64,000 bases of DNA from HLUCCA09 sp038745585 (GTDB lineage Bacteria > Pseudomonadota > Alphaproteobacteria > Rhodobacterales > Rhodobacteraceae). Position numbers and translations under genes: made by a program. Below the pieces are notes generated by a model. That model made no database searches, had not been told where the DNA came from, and worked only from the letters and a program-made list of their open reading frames with translations. The stretch spans positions 1-64,000 of the forward strand of contig JBCDLH010000013.1 of assembly GCA_038745585.1 (NCBI GenBank). Reading direction: 5' to 3'. The first letter of the stretch is position 1. Each line of letters begins with the position of its first letter. Positions 32,888 to 40,730 of this stretch are shown here, one piece after another.

Positions 32888-34300
32888 ATGACACAGCTCG
32901 CCCGCATCGGCGTCACGGGATTGGGAACAATGGGCGCCGCCCTCGCCCTCAACATTGCCGAGAAGGGATTTCGCGTCGCGGTCCACAACCGCTCGGCTGA
33001 CCGTGTTGATGCGCTCATGGCTCGGGCCGGGGATCTCGCGTCCGCCATGGTGCCAGTACGTGACCTCGAAGGTTTCGTTGCGCGCCTGGAACGACCGCGT
33101 GCGATCCTGCTCATGGTCCCCGCGGGCGGGCCGGTGCGCGACAGTATCGCCGCACTGCGGCCGCACCTCTCGGCGGGAGACACGCTGATCGACGGAGGCA
33201 ATGCGGACTTTCATGACACGCGAGCGACGGAGGCCGAGCTTGCAGCGGCGGGCGTAAACTTTATCGGGATGGGCGTCTCCGGCGGTGAGGATGGCGCGCG
33301 CCACGGCCCCTCGATCATGGTCGGTGGGCCCGAGGCGGCGTTCGAGCCGGTCCGCGACGTCGTCGAGGCAATCGCGGCACTGTATCAAGGCGCGCCCTGT
33401 GCCGCTTGGCTAGGGCCCGACGGCGCCGGGCATTTCGTCAAAACGGTGCATAACGGCATCGAATACGCCGACATGCAGCTCATCGCTGAGCTCTATGGCC
33501 TAATGCGGCATGGCCAGGGAAAGGCGCCCGCCGAAATCGCGGAGGTCTTCTCCGCATGGAATGCGGGCCGTCTGCAGAGCTACCTTGTTGAGATCACCGC
33601 AGAGGTTCTGCGCGCGATTGACCCTGAGACAGGCCAACCCTTGGTCGACGTGATCGTCGATGCGGCAGGGCAGAAGGGCACCGGGCGCTGGACCGTGATC
33701 GAAGCGCTCCGTCTTGGGCAGTCTGCCTCGATCATCGAGGCTGCGGTCGGTGCGCGCGCCTGGTCTGCGCTGCGTGCCGCGCGCATGGCGGGTGCGGCGC
33801 ATCTGCCCGGCCAAGGGGGCGCGGCGCTGGCGCTTGGGCCCGAGGATCTTGCCTCGGCGTTTCTCGCCGCGCGCATCCTGGCCTATGGACAGGGGATGGC
33901 GCTCCTCGCGGCCGCCTCGGACGAATACAAGTGGGGGACGGATCTGGCCCGCGTGGCCGAGATCTGGCGGGCCGGCTGCATCATCCGTTCGGCGCTGCTC
34001 GACGATATCGCGGGCGCGATCCGGGCCGACCTGCCCGAGGGCATGCTCCACTTGGCGCCGGCTTTTTCGGAGGCTCTCACCCGGGGCTTGCCCGCTTTGC
34101 GCAAGCTCGTGGCGGCTGCCGCCCTTGCGGGTCAGCCGATCCCGGGCTTTGCCGCGGCCCTCGGTTTTGCCGATACGATGCGGCAGGCCCGGGGCACCGC
34201 CGACCTTATCCAGGGTCAGCGCGACTATTTCGGCCGCCATGGCTTTGCCCGCCTGGATCGCGACGGCGCACATCATGGGCCCTGGGCCGACGAGGCCTGA
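32888..34300 (+). CDS. gnd: 6-phosphogluconate dehydrogenase, decarboxylating
   Basis: This 470-aa enzyme converts 6-phosphogluconate to ribulose 5-phosphate with reduction of NADP. The coenzyme site GVTGLGTMGAALALN, the catalytic lysine/His region FVKTVHNGIEYADMQ and the substrate segment VDAAGQKGTGRWT are all there. AGGGGACGCGAC precedes the ATG. Length is normal for the dimeric bacterial enzyme. It is separated from coxG by 84 nt and could be read through from it. Confidence 0.94.
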   Translation: MTQLARIGVTGLGTMGAALALNIAEKGFRVAVHNRSADRVDALMARAGDLASAMVPVRDLEGFVARLERPRAILLMVPAGGPVRDSIAALRPHLSAGDTLIDGGNADFHDTRATEAELAAAGVNFIGMGVSGGEDGARHGPSIMVGGPEAAFEPVRDVVEAIAALYQGAPCAAWLGPDGAGHFVKTVHNGIEYADMQLIAELYGLMRHGQGKAPAEIAEVFSAWNAGRLQSYLVEITAEVLRAIDPETGQPLVDVIVDAAGQKGTGRWTVIEALRLGQSASIIEAAVGARAWSALRAARMAGAAHLPGQGGAALALGPEDLASAFLAARILAYGQGMALLAAASDEYKWGTDLARVAEIWRAGCIIRSALLDDIAGAIRADLPEGMLHLAPAFSEALTRGLPALRKLVAAAALAGQPIPGFAAALGFADTMRQARGTADLIQGQRDYFGRHGFARLDRDGAHHGPWADEA

Positions 34301-34373
34301 CGCGCGCCCAAAGAAACGACACGGAGTGCCGCAAGTGGATTGACCGCCGCGCGCCCCCCGGCATAACCGCGCC

Positions 34374-36806
34374 ATGGCGCTCCCCATCGACAGCGTGCTC
34401 CCCGAGCTTTTGGCCACTTTGCGGACGGCACGTCAGGCGGTGTTGCAGGCCCCGCCCGGTGCGGGCAAGACGACGCGCGTGCCGCTCGCGCTCCTCGATG
34501 CGGGGTTTCTCGAGGGACGCATCCTTATGCTTGAGCCGCGCCGTCTCGCCGCCCGCGCCGCGGCGGAGCGGATGGCCGAGACCTTGGGAGAGCGCGTGGG
34601 CGCCACTGTCGGCTACCGGATGCGCGGCGCAGCGCAGACGGGGCGCGCCACGCGGATCGAGGTCGTCACCGAGGGCATCCTGACGCGGATGCTCCAAAGC
34701 GATCCGTCGCTCGATGGCATTGGGGCGATCCTTTTTGACGAGTTCCATGAGCGCTCGCTCAACGCCGATCTCGGGCTTGCTCTGGCGCTTGAAGCGCGAG
34801 AGGCCCTGCGCGACGACTTGGTTCTCCTGCCGATGTCTGCAACGCTCGACGCGGCCCCCGTTGCCGCTCTCATGGGCGGGGCGCCCGTCGTAACGGCCGA
34901 GGGTCGGTCTTTTCCGGTGGAGATCATCCACCGCGATGCGCCCATAGGGTCGCGCAGGCTCGAAGACGTGGTGACAGAGAGCGTCCTTCGGGCGCTGAAA
35001 GAGACAGCGGCCTCCGTCCTCGTGTTCCTTCCGGGCGCGCGCGAGATCCGGCGCGTTGAGGCGCTTCTTAGCACGCATGCGATCCCGGCCGACATCGCGC
35101 CGCTCTATGGCGCGCTCCCCTTCGACATACAGCGTCGGGCGATTGCCGCGCCGCCCGAGGGCAAACGCAAGGTCGTCCTTGCGACCGCGATCGCCGAGAC
35201 GTCGCTGACGATCGAGGGTGTTGATTGCGTCGTCGATGCAGGGCGCGCGCGCCGCGCGCGGTTCGACCCGGCCTCCGGGATGTCACGGCTGGTGACCGAG
35301 CGCGCCAGCCGCGCCGAGGCCACCCAGCGGGCGGGCCGTGCCGGACGCCTCCGGCCCGGGCGCTGCTACCGGCTCTGGACAAAGGGCGAGGAGGGCGCGT
35401 TCCCGGCTTTCACCCCGCCGGAAATCGCGGTTGCAGATTTGGCGCCCCTTGCGCTCGAACTGGCGCTCTGGGGGGATCCGAGCGGGACGAGCCTGCCGCT
35501 GCTCACGCCGCCGCCCGATGGTGCGCTCGCGGAGGCGCAGGCGCTCCTCCGGCGCCTCGGCGCGACAGGGCGCGACGGTCGGATCACGGACCATGGCCGT
35601 ACCTTGGCCAGGCTGCCGGTTCATCCCCGCTTGGGCCACATGCTCGAGCGCGCCGGGCGCGGCGCGGCTCCGCTCGCCGCCCTTCTGTCGGAGCGCGATC
35701 CGCTGCGCAGCGCGCCAGCCGATCTCGCCCTGCGGCTAAGGGCGTTGGACGGGGAGCGGTCCGGCCAAGGGGAGGTCGACAAGGCCGCCCTTCACCAAAT
35801 CCGCACGGAGGCAAAGCGCCTCGCGCGTCTCGCACCGGAGTGGAGGGCACAGAGCCCCGCGGAGGCCGTTGCGCTGGCCTATCCCGACCGGATCGGGCTC
35901 CGCCGTTCCGGCGATGCGCCCCGCTGGCTTCTGTCTGGCGGCAAGGGTGCGGCGCTGCCGCCGGACGATCCGCTCGCTGGCCAGCGGCTCCTCGTGGCGA
36001 CAGAGCTCGACGGCGATGCGCGTGAGGCCAAGATCCGCCTTGCGCTGCCAATCAGCGAAGCCGAGTTGCGCGCCGTTCATGGGGAAGAGATCGTTTGGCA
36101 CGATGTTGCCGAATGGTCCCGCCGGGAGCGGGTGGTCGTTGCGCGCCAGCAAGAGCGGTTCGGCGCGCTCGTGCTCCAGGATCGGCATTGGCGCAGCGCT
36201 CCGCCTGACGTCTTGGCCCGCGCGGCGCTCGACGGAGTGCGCGATCTCGGCCTTCCGTGGACTGCAGGTGCACAGCGGCTTCGCAGCCGGGCGGAGCTCT
36301 ATCGTCGCGCCGGTGGCGTGATTGCAGATTGTTCCGAGGCGGCGCTGCTCACGGAGGCGGCGGATTGGCTCTTGCCCTACCTCATTGGAGTTCGCACCGC
36401 CGCGGAGATCCGGGCGATCGACTTGACCGAACCCTTGCGCGCAAGGATCGGGTGGGACGTGCTTGCGCGTCTCGACCGAGCGATGCCCGCCGCCTTTGTC
36501 ACCCCGCTCGGCCGCGCCCTGCCGATCGACTACAGGGGTGACGTGCCGGCCGTCTCTGCCCGGGTGCAAGAACTGTTCGGGACCGAGGCGCATCCGACGG
36601 TTGGGCCAAAGCATCTGCCACTGCAGATCACGCTTTTGTCGCCGGCGGGACGGCCCGTCCAAGTCACGACCGACCTCCCCGGCTTTTGGGCAGGAAGCTA
36701 TGCAGATGTCGCCAAGGAGATGCGTGCGCGATATCCCAAGCACCCCTGGCCGGACGATCCGCTGTTGGCGGATCCGACCCTACGGGCCAAGCGCCGAAAG
36801 GGGTGA
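34374..36806 (+). CDS. hrpB: ATP-dependent helicase HrpB
   Basis: This 810-aa DEAH-box protein has Walker A APPGAGKTTRV, DEFHERSLNADLG (the DExH box), motif III MSATL, and motif VI AGRAGRLRPG, followed by the long HrpB-specific C-terminal region ending in AGSYADVAKEMRARYPKHPWP. The RNA substrate and physiological role of HrpB are not well defined. It begins 73 nt after gnd. Length matches the family. Confidence 0.93.
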   Translation: MALPIDSVLPELLATLRTARQAVLQAPPGAGKTTRVPLALLDAGFLEGRILMLEPRRLAARAAAERMAETLGERVGATVGYRMRGAAQTGRATRIEVVTEGILTRMLQSDPSLDGIGAILFDEFHERSLNADLGLALALEAREALRDDLVLLPMSATLDAAPVAALMGGAPVVTAEGRSFPVEIIHRDAPIGSRRLEDVVTESVLRALKETAASVLVFLPGAREIRRVEALLSTHAIPADIAPLYGALPFDIQRRAIAAPPEGKRKVVLATAIAETSLTIEGVDCVVDAGRARRARFDPASGMSRLVTERASRAEATQRAGRAGRLRPGRCYRLWTKGEEGAFPAFTPPEIAVADLAPLALELALWGDPSGTSLPLLTPPPDGALAEAQALLRRLGATGRDGRITDHGRTLARLPVHPRLGHMLERAGRGAAPLAALLSERDPLRSAPADLALRLRALDGERSGQGEVDKAALHQIRTEAKRLARLAPEWRAQSPAEAVALAYPDRIGLRRSGDAPRWLLSGGKGAALPPDDPLAGQRLLVATELDGDAREAKIRLALPISEAELRAVHGEEIVWHDVAEWSRRERVVVARQQERFGALVLQDRHWRSAPPDVLARAALDGVRDLGLPWTAGAQRLRSRAELYRRAGGVIADCSEAALLTEAADWLLPYLIGVRTAAEIRAIDLTEPLRARIGWDVLARLDRAMPAAFVTPLGRALPIDYRGDVPAVSARVQELFGTEAHPTVGPKHLPLQITLLSPAGRPVQVTTDLPGFWAGSYADVAKEMRARYPKHPWPDDPLLADPTLRAKRRKG

Positions 36807-36861
36807 GCGTTGCGGGGCGCGTGGCGGGATTTCTGACCCCGTTTTGCTCGGGCTGGCAAAG

Positions 36862-36894
36862 AAAACGCCCCGTCCAGATCTCGGGAACGGGGCG
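36862..36894 (-). terminator. Intrinsic terminator of the DUF1127 gene
   Basis: On the minus strand an 8-bp perfect stem CGCCCCGT/ACGGGGCG with a 13-nt loop is followed directly by TTTTC and TTT. It lies 45 nt after the stop of the DUF1127 gene and 55 nt after the convergent hrpB stop. It is the clearest rho-independent terminator in the window. Confidence 0.85.
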
Positions 36895-36939
36895 CTTGAC
36901 CGTCGATGCGCGGCGCGCGATGCGCCGGAAGCGTCGTGC

Positions 36940-37146
36940 TCAGAGGCGGGCGGCCTCGCGGCGCGTCAGCATGTCGAGGTCCGAGCGATGCAGACCGATA
37001 TCCGCCAGCTCACGGTCGGTCAGCTTGCTCAGAGCGCGGCGCGTCCGCGCGGCTTCGCGCCACGCTTGAAGGCCGGCAAAGTAGGCGGTGACGCCACGGC
37101 TAATGCTGCCAGCGGCTTGGGGGCGAGTGGTGTCAAAGAAGGCCAT
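36940..37146 (-). CDS. Small DUF1127 protein
   Basis: This 68-aa basic protein has the DUF1127 core WREAARTRRALSKLTDREL followed by ADIGLHRSDL. Small DUF1127 proteins are common in alphaproteobacteria; some have been tied to RNA metabolism and stress responses. GGAG lies 10 nt before the ATG at 37146. It has its own terminator and an AT-richer upstream region shared with the divergent ruvC, typical of a separately regulated, strongly expressed small gene. Confidence 0.85.
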   Translation of the reverse strand: MAFFDTTRPQAAGSISRGVTAYFAGLQAWREAARTRRALSKLTDRELADIGLHRSDLDMLTRREAARL

Positions 37147-37523
37147 TTGGCTGCTCCGTGTGTCTAGAGTTGACGTTAGTCGGTCGCGAGAATCGTGTTC
37201 TCAAGATGCCAGCTAAGCGAGCAAGTTTGCCTGCGCAACAGGCGTGTTTTGCATCGCTCCCATGTGGTGTGCGCATAGCGGACATGCTGAATTATCCGTT
37301 ACTTCTCAATGGCCTAATCGCGACATGCGCGCGTGTCGTTTTTGGGTCTCGGTGCCGGAATTGCGCCCCGCCATGTCGCAAATGCGCCGCGCTCGACGCG
37401 CCACAAGCGGCGGCGGCGCTGGCGGATGTTCGCCTTTCGTGCTAATGCTTTGAAAAATGTTGCAAGAACGTGTGGCACGGGGGCCTCAGCTCGGTCTCAG
37501 CTTGCCGCCACGAGGAGGCAGGG
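37147..37523 (+). other. 377-bp gene-free stretch between the DUF1127 gene and ruvC
   Basis: The stretch is AT-richer than its surroundings. On the plus strand it contains a small hairpin GCCTG-CGCAA-CAGGC followed by GTGTTTT (37229-37250) and a terminator-like hairpin with a T5 run (37321-37343). No protein-coding gene is supported. It may hold a small RNA as well as the two divergent promoters. Confidence 0.5.
37321..37343 (+). terminator. Terminator-like hairpin upstream of ruvC
   Basis: CGACATG-CGCG-CGTGTCG (37321-37338, 7 pairs including one G-T) is followed by TTTTT. On the plus strand it would end a transcript that starts in the space after the DUF1127 start, since no annotated plus-strand gene precedes it closely. 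It therefore hints at an unannotated short RNA or a leader attenuator for ruvC. Confidence 0.5.
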
Positions 37524-38033
37524 ATGCGGGTGATCGGGATCGATCCGGGCCTTCGGAGCACCGGATGGGGCGTGATCGACCAGGCCGGCGCGCGACTCAG
37601 CCATGTCGCCAACGGGCAGTGCCGGAGTACGGGTGACACCCTTGCCGCGCGCCTGATGTCTCTCCATGACCAGCTGACGGGCATCATCGCAGAGCATGGT
37701 CCGACGGCGGCTGCGGTTGAACAAACCTTCGTCAACCGGGATGCGGCCGGGACGCTGAAGCTCGGACAAGCGCGGGGGATCGCGCTTTTGGTGCCGGCGC
37801 AAGCCGGGCTCGCCGTTGGGGAGTACGCGCCGAACGCCGTCAAGAAGGCCCTGGTCGGCGTCGGCCATGCCGACAAGGCGCAGGTCGCCCATATGATCGG
37901 GATGCACTTTCCAGGCGTCGCACTTGCCGGGCCCGATGCGGCGGACGCTCTTGCCATCGCCGTCTGCCATGCGCATCACCTGCAATCGGCCGGGCGCCTC
38001 TCAGCGGCCCTGGCCAGGGCGATGGCGCGATGA
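37524..38033 (+). CDS. ruvC: Holliday junction resolvase RuvC
   Basis: This 169-aa endonuclease cleaves Holliday junctions. The catalytic acidic residues are visible: D7 in IGIDPGLRSTGWG, Glu in AAVEQTFVN (about residue 67) and Asp in GPDAADALAIAVCHAHH. GAGGAGGCAGGG precedes the ATG at 37524. It overlaps ruvA by 4 nt and forms the ruvCAB operon. Confidence 0.95.
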   Translation: MRVIGIDPGLRSTGWGVIDQAGARLSHVANGQCRSTGDTLAARLMSLHDQLTGIIAEHGPTAAAVEQTFVNRDAAGTLKLGQARGIALLVPAQAGLAVGEYAPNAVKKALVGVGHADKAQVAHMIGMHFPGVALAGPDAADALAIAVCHAHHLQSAGRLSAALARAMAR

Positions 38034-38695
38034 TCGGGCGCCTCTCCGGCCGGATCGATTGGAAAAGCAGCGACCACGTTCTCCTCGACGTTCAGGGCGT
38101 AGGCTACATCGTGTTCGTCTCGGACCGGACGCTTGCGGCGCTCCCGCCTTTGGGCGGACACGCCGCGCTCTATACCGATCTTCTGGTCCGCGAAGACCTA
38201 TTGCAGCTTTTCGGGTTCCTGTCGCTTCAAGAGAAGGAGTGGCACCGCCTGTTGACCTCGGTGCAGGGGATCGGCGCGAAGGCGAGCCTGGCCATTCTGG
38301 GCACGCTTGGGCCGGACGGTGTCAGCCGGGCCATCGCGCTTGGGGATTGGACCGCGGTAAAGGCCGCGCCGGGCGTTGGGCCGAAGCTTGCGCAACGCGT
38401 GGTCAATGAACTCAAGGGCCGCGCGGCCGAGGTCATGGCCATGGGCGCGGTGCCGGATTTGGCGCCCAGCGCCCTGGGTCACACACGCGACCCATCCGCT
38501 CCGGTGGCAGCGCCGACGCCCGTGCCTGTGCTCTCGCCCGCTTCGGGCCAGGCGGACGCGCTGTCGGCTCTCCTTAACCTCGGCTACGCCCAAAGCGAGG
38601 CGGCCGCGGCCGTCGCTGAGGCCGCTGGCAACGGAGCGGAGGAGGCCGACGCGCTGATCCGGGCGGCGCTCAAGCTTCTCGTGCCGAAGGGGTGA
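38030..38695 (+). CDS. ruvA: Holliday junction DNA helicase subunit RuvA
   Basis: This 221-aa protein binds four-way junctions and loads RuvB. The OB-fold N-terminus (MIGRLSGRIDW), two helix-hairpin-helix motifs (LTSVQGIGAKASLAILGTL and VKAAPGVGPKLAQRVVNEL) and the C-terminal RuvB-binding domain (DALSALLNLGYAQSEAA) are all present, with a Pro/Ala-rich linker near 150-175. The start codon is in an ATGA overlap with ruvC. Confidence 0.95.
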   Translation: MIGRLSGRIDWKSSDHVLLDVQGVGYIVFVSDRTLAALPPLGGHAALYTDLLVREDLLQLFGFLSLQEKEWHRLLTSVQGIGAKASLAILGTLGPDGVSRAIALGDWTAVKAAPGVGPKLAQRVVNELKGRAAEVMAMGAVPDLAPSALGHTRDPSAPVAAPTPVPVLSPASGQADALSALLNLGYAQSEAAAAVAEAAGNGAEEADALIRAALKLLVPKG

Positions 38696-38699
38696 GCCG

Positions 38700-39740
38700 A
38701 TGACCGAGCCCGACCCGACCCTTCGTCCGGATCCCATGGCGGACGACGCGCCCGACCGTGCGCTACGCCCAGAGCGGCTCGACGAATTCGTCGGTCAGCG
38801 GGAGGCGCGCGCCAACCTCTCCGTCTTCATCGAGTCCGCCCGTCGGCGGGCGCAGGCGATGGACCACACGCTCTTTCACGGGCCGCCGGGCCTTGGCAAA
38901 ACAACTCTTGCGCAGATCATGTCACGCGAATTGGGCGTGGGCTTCCGCGCGACCTCGGGGCCGGTGCTGGCGCGTCCCGGAGATCTCGCGGCGATCCTGA
39001 CGAACCTGGAGCCGCGTGATGTTCTGTTTATCGATGAGATCCACCGGCTTTCCCCCATCGTCGAGGAGGTGCTCTATCCCGCACTTGAGGATTTTGCCCT
39101 CGACCTCGTCATCGGCGAAGGGCCCGCCGCACGGACGATGCGAATCGAACTGCCCCCTTTCACTCTTGTCGGGGCGACGACCCGGCTGGGCCTACTGACG
39201 ACGCCCTTGCGCGATCGTTTCGGCATCCCCGTTCGCTTGCAATTCTATGAGATCGACGAGCTTTGTCAGATCGTCGCCCGCGGCGCCAGGCTCTTGCAAA
39301 TCGAGGCGGAGGCGGCGGGCATAGGCGAGATCGCCGCTCGGGCACGCGGCACGCCCCGCGTGGCTGGACGGCTCCTCCGCCGTGTTGTCGACTTCGCGCT
39401 CGTCGAGGGCGACGGCACGATCACCCGCACGCTCGCCGACGGCGCGCTGACCCGGCTCGGTGTCGACGGCCTCGGCCTCGATGGGGCAGACCGGCGCTAT
39501 CTCAGCCTGATGGCAGAGAATTACGGCGGTGGGCCCGTGGGCGTCGAGACGCTTGCCGCGGCGCTGTCGGAGGCGCGTGACGCCATCGAGGAAGTCATCG
39601 AGCCCTTTTTGTTGCAACAGGGCCTCATCCAGCGCACGCCTCGCGGCCGCCTGCTCGCGCCCAAAGGCTGGAGCCATCTCGGCCTTGCCGCCCCGCCGCC
39701 GGCCCAACCGAGCCGGACGCCCGATCTCTTCGAAGACTAG
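38700..39740 (+). CDS. ruvB: Holliday junction branch-migration ATPase RuvB
   Basis: This 346-aa AAA+ motor drives branch migration. Walker A is GPPGLGKTTLA, Walker B is LFIDEIHRL, sensor 1 is LVGATTRLG and the arginine region is RGTPRVAGRLLRR; the C-terminal winged helix contains QQGLIQRTPRGR. The ATG at 38700 follows the ruvA stop by 4 nt. Length is normal. Confidence 0.95.
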   Translation: MTEPDPTLRPDPMADDAPDRALRPERLDEFVGQREARANLSVFIESARRRAQAMDHTLFHGPPGLGKTTLAQIMSRELGVGFRATSGPVLARPGDLAAILTNLEPRDVLFIDEIHRLSPIVEEVLYPALEDFALDLVIGEGPAARTMRIELPPFTLVGATTRLGLLTTPLRDRFGIPVRLQFYEIDELCQIVARGARLLQIEAEAAGIGEIAARARGTPRVAGRLLRRVVDFALVEGDGTITRTLADGALTRLGVDGLGLDGADRRYLSLMAENYGGGPVGVETLAAALSEARDAIEEVIEPFLLQQGLIQRTPRGRLLAPKGWSHLGLAAPPPAQPSRTPDLFED

Positions 39741-39895
39741 CTTGGAATTGGTCTGTAAAGCATCCGCAAGCTGCATGCGCACGTCGGTGGACTTGGCGCC
39801 CGAGACGGACAGGCGCGGCCCATGAGTGGCATCCCGGCGCGGCCAGACCGATACAATCGGTGGCGCAGTTTTCTTTGTGAAGGAGCGGGAATGTG

Positions 39896-40552
39896 ATGGA
39901 CATGGTCGATGCGGACACGGTCGCGGCCTTCTTTACCCGGTCCGAAGGATCCTACGTGTTCTCGCGCTGGGGCCGTCCCATGGCACCGGTCGTGTTTGGC
40001 GTCGAGGCCCGCACCCTAGCGACTGTGAAGGGCGCGTTCGAAGCGGTGGCGGCCCTGACAAACCGGCGCCTTGCCGAAGTCGACCCAGAGCTTGGCACCA
40101 ACATGATGCTGTTTTTCGTGCGCGACTGGCAGGAGCTCAACGAAACGCCCGATCTTGACCGGCTGATCCCCGATCTCGCGCCGTTGATCGATAGGCTCGA
40201 TGCCGCGGAGGCCAATCAATACCGGATTTTCCGGTTTGACGCAGTGGCCGCAATCCGCGCGTGCTTCGCTTTCGTGAAGATGGACGCGCATATGGCGCGT
40301 GTGCCAGCCGAGACACTGGCGTTGACGCAAGCGGTCCAGGCGGCGCTGCTCTGGTCGGACAGAGCGTTTTCGTCCGACATGGAGGGGGCGACGCGCTCGA
40401 TGCTCGCGCGCACCCCAGCGGGTCACACGATCCTCGCGCCACAGGTCGCCGCGCTCTTGCAAGCCGCTTACGACCCGGTCTTACCCGATCACAGCAAGGA
40501 CCCTTCGCACGCGTTGCGCCTCGCGGCCAGGATGGGTGGCCTCCGGCACTAA
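39896..40552 (+). CDS. Protein of unknown function downstream of ruvCAB
   Basis: I do not recognise a named family. The 218-aa protein is soluble-looking and has no signal peptide. Notable segments are GSYVFSRWGRPMAPVVFGVE, NMMLFFVRDWQEL and YRIFRFDAVAAIRACFAFV. It begins at the ATG at 39896, or at an adjacent GTG at 39893, after AAGGAGCGG. Codon use is like that of its neighbours, so it is a real gene. It is 155 nt from ruvB and could be transcribed with it. Confidence 0.75.
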   Translation: MDMVDADTVAAFFTRSEGSYVFSRWGRPMAPVVFGVEARTLATVKGAFEAVAALTNRRLAEVDPELGTNMMLFFVRDWQELNETPDLDRLIPDLAPLIDRLDAAEANQYRIFRFDAVAAIRACFAFVKMDAHMARVPAETLALTQAVQAALLWSDRAFSSDMEGATRSMLARTPAGHTILAPQVAALLQAAYDPVLPDHSKDPSHALRLAARMGGLRH

Positions 40553-40730
40553 CAGCGGGTCGGATATCCCTCTGCCCATCGGAAGTACCAGACAACGCAG
40601 CCGTTTTCGCTAAGTGGTGCCGACGTACTCCCTAGGCGCCAGGGCAAAACCGCTCCAATGCGAGTTGCTCCGGTGTCGCCATGGCCGTCGGCAGTCGCGT
40701 TCACCTGCCGGGCCAATCACCCTCCGGACG

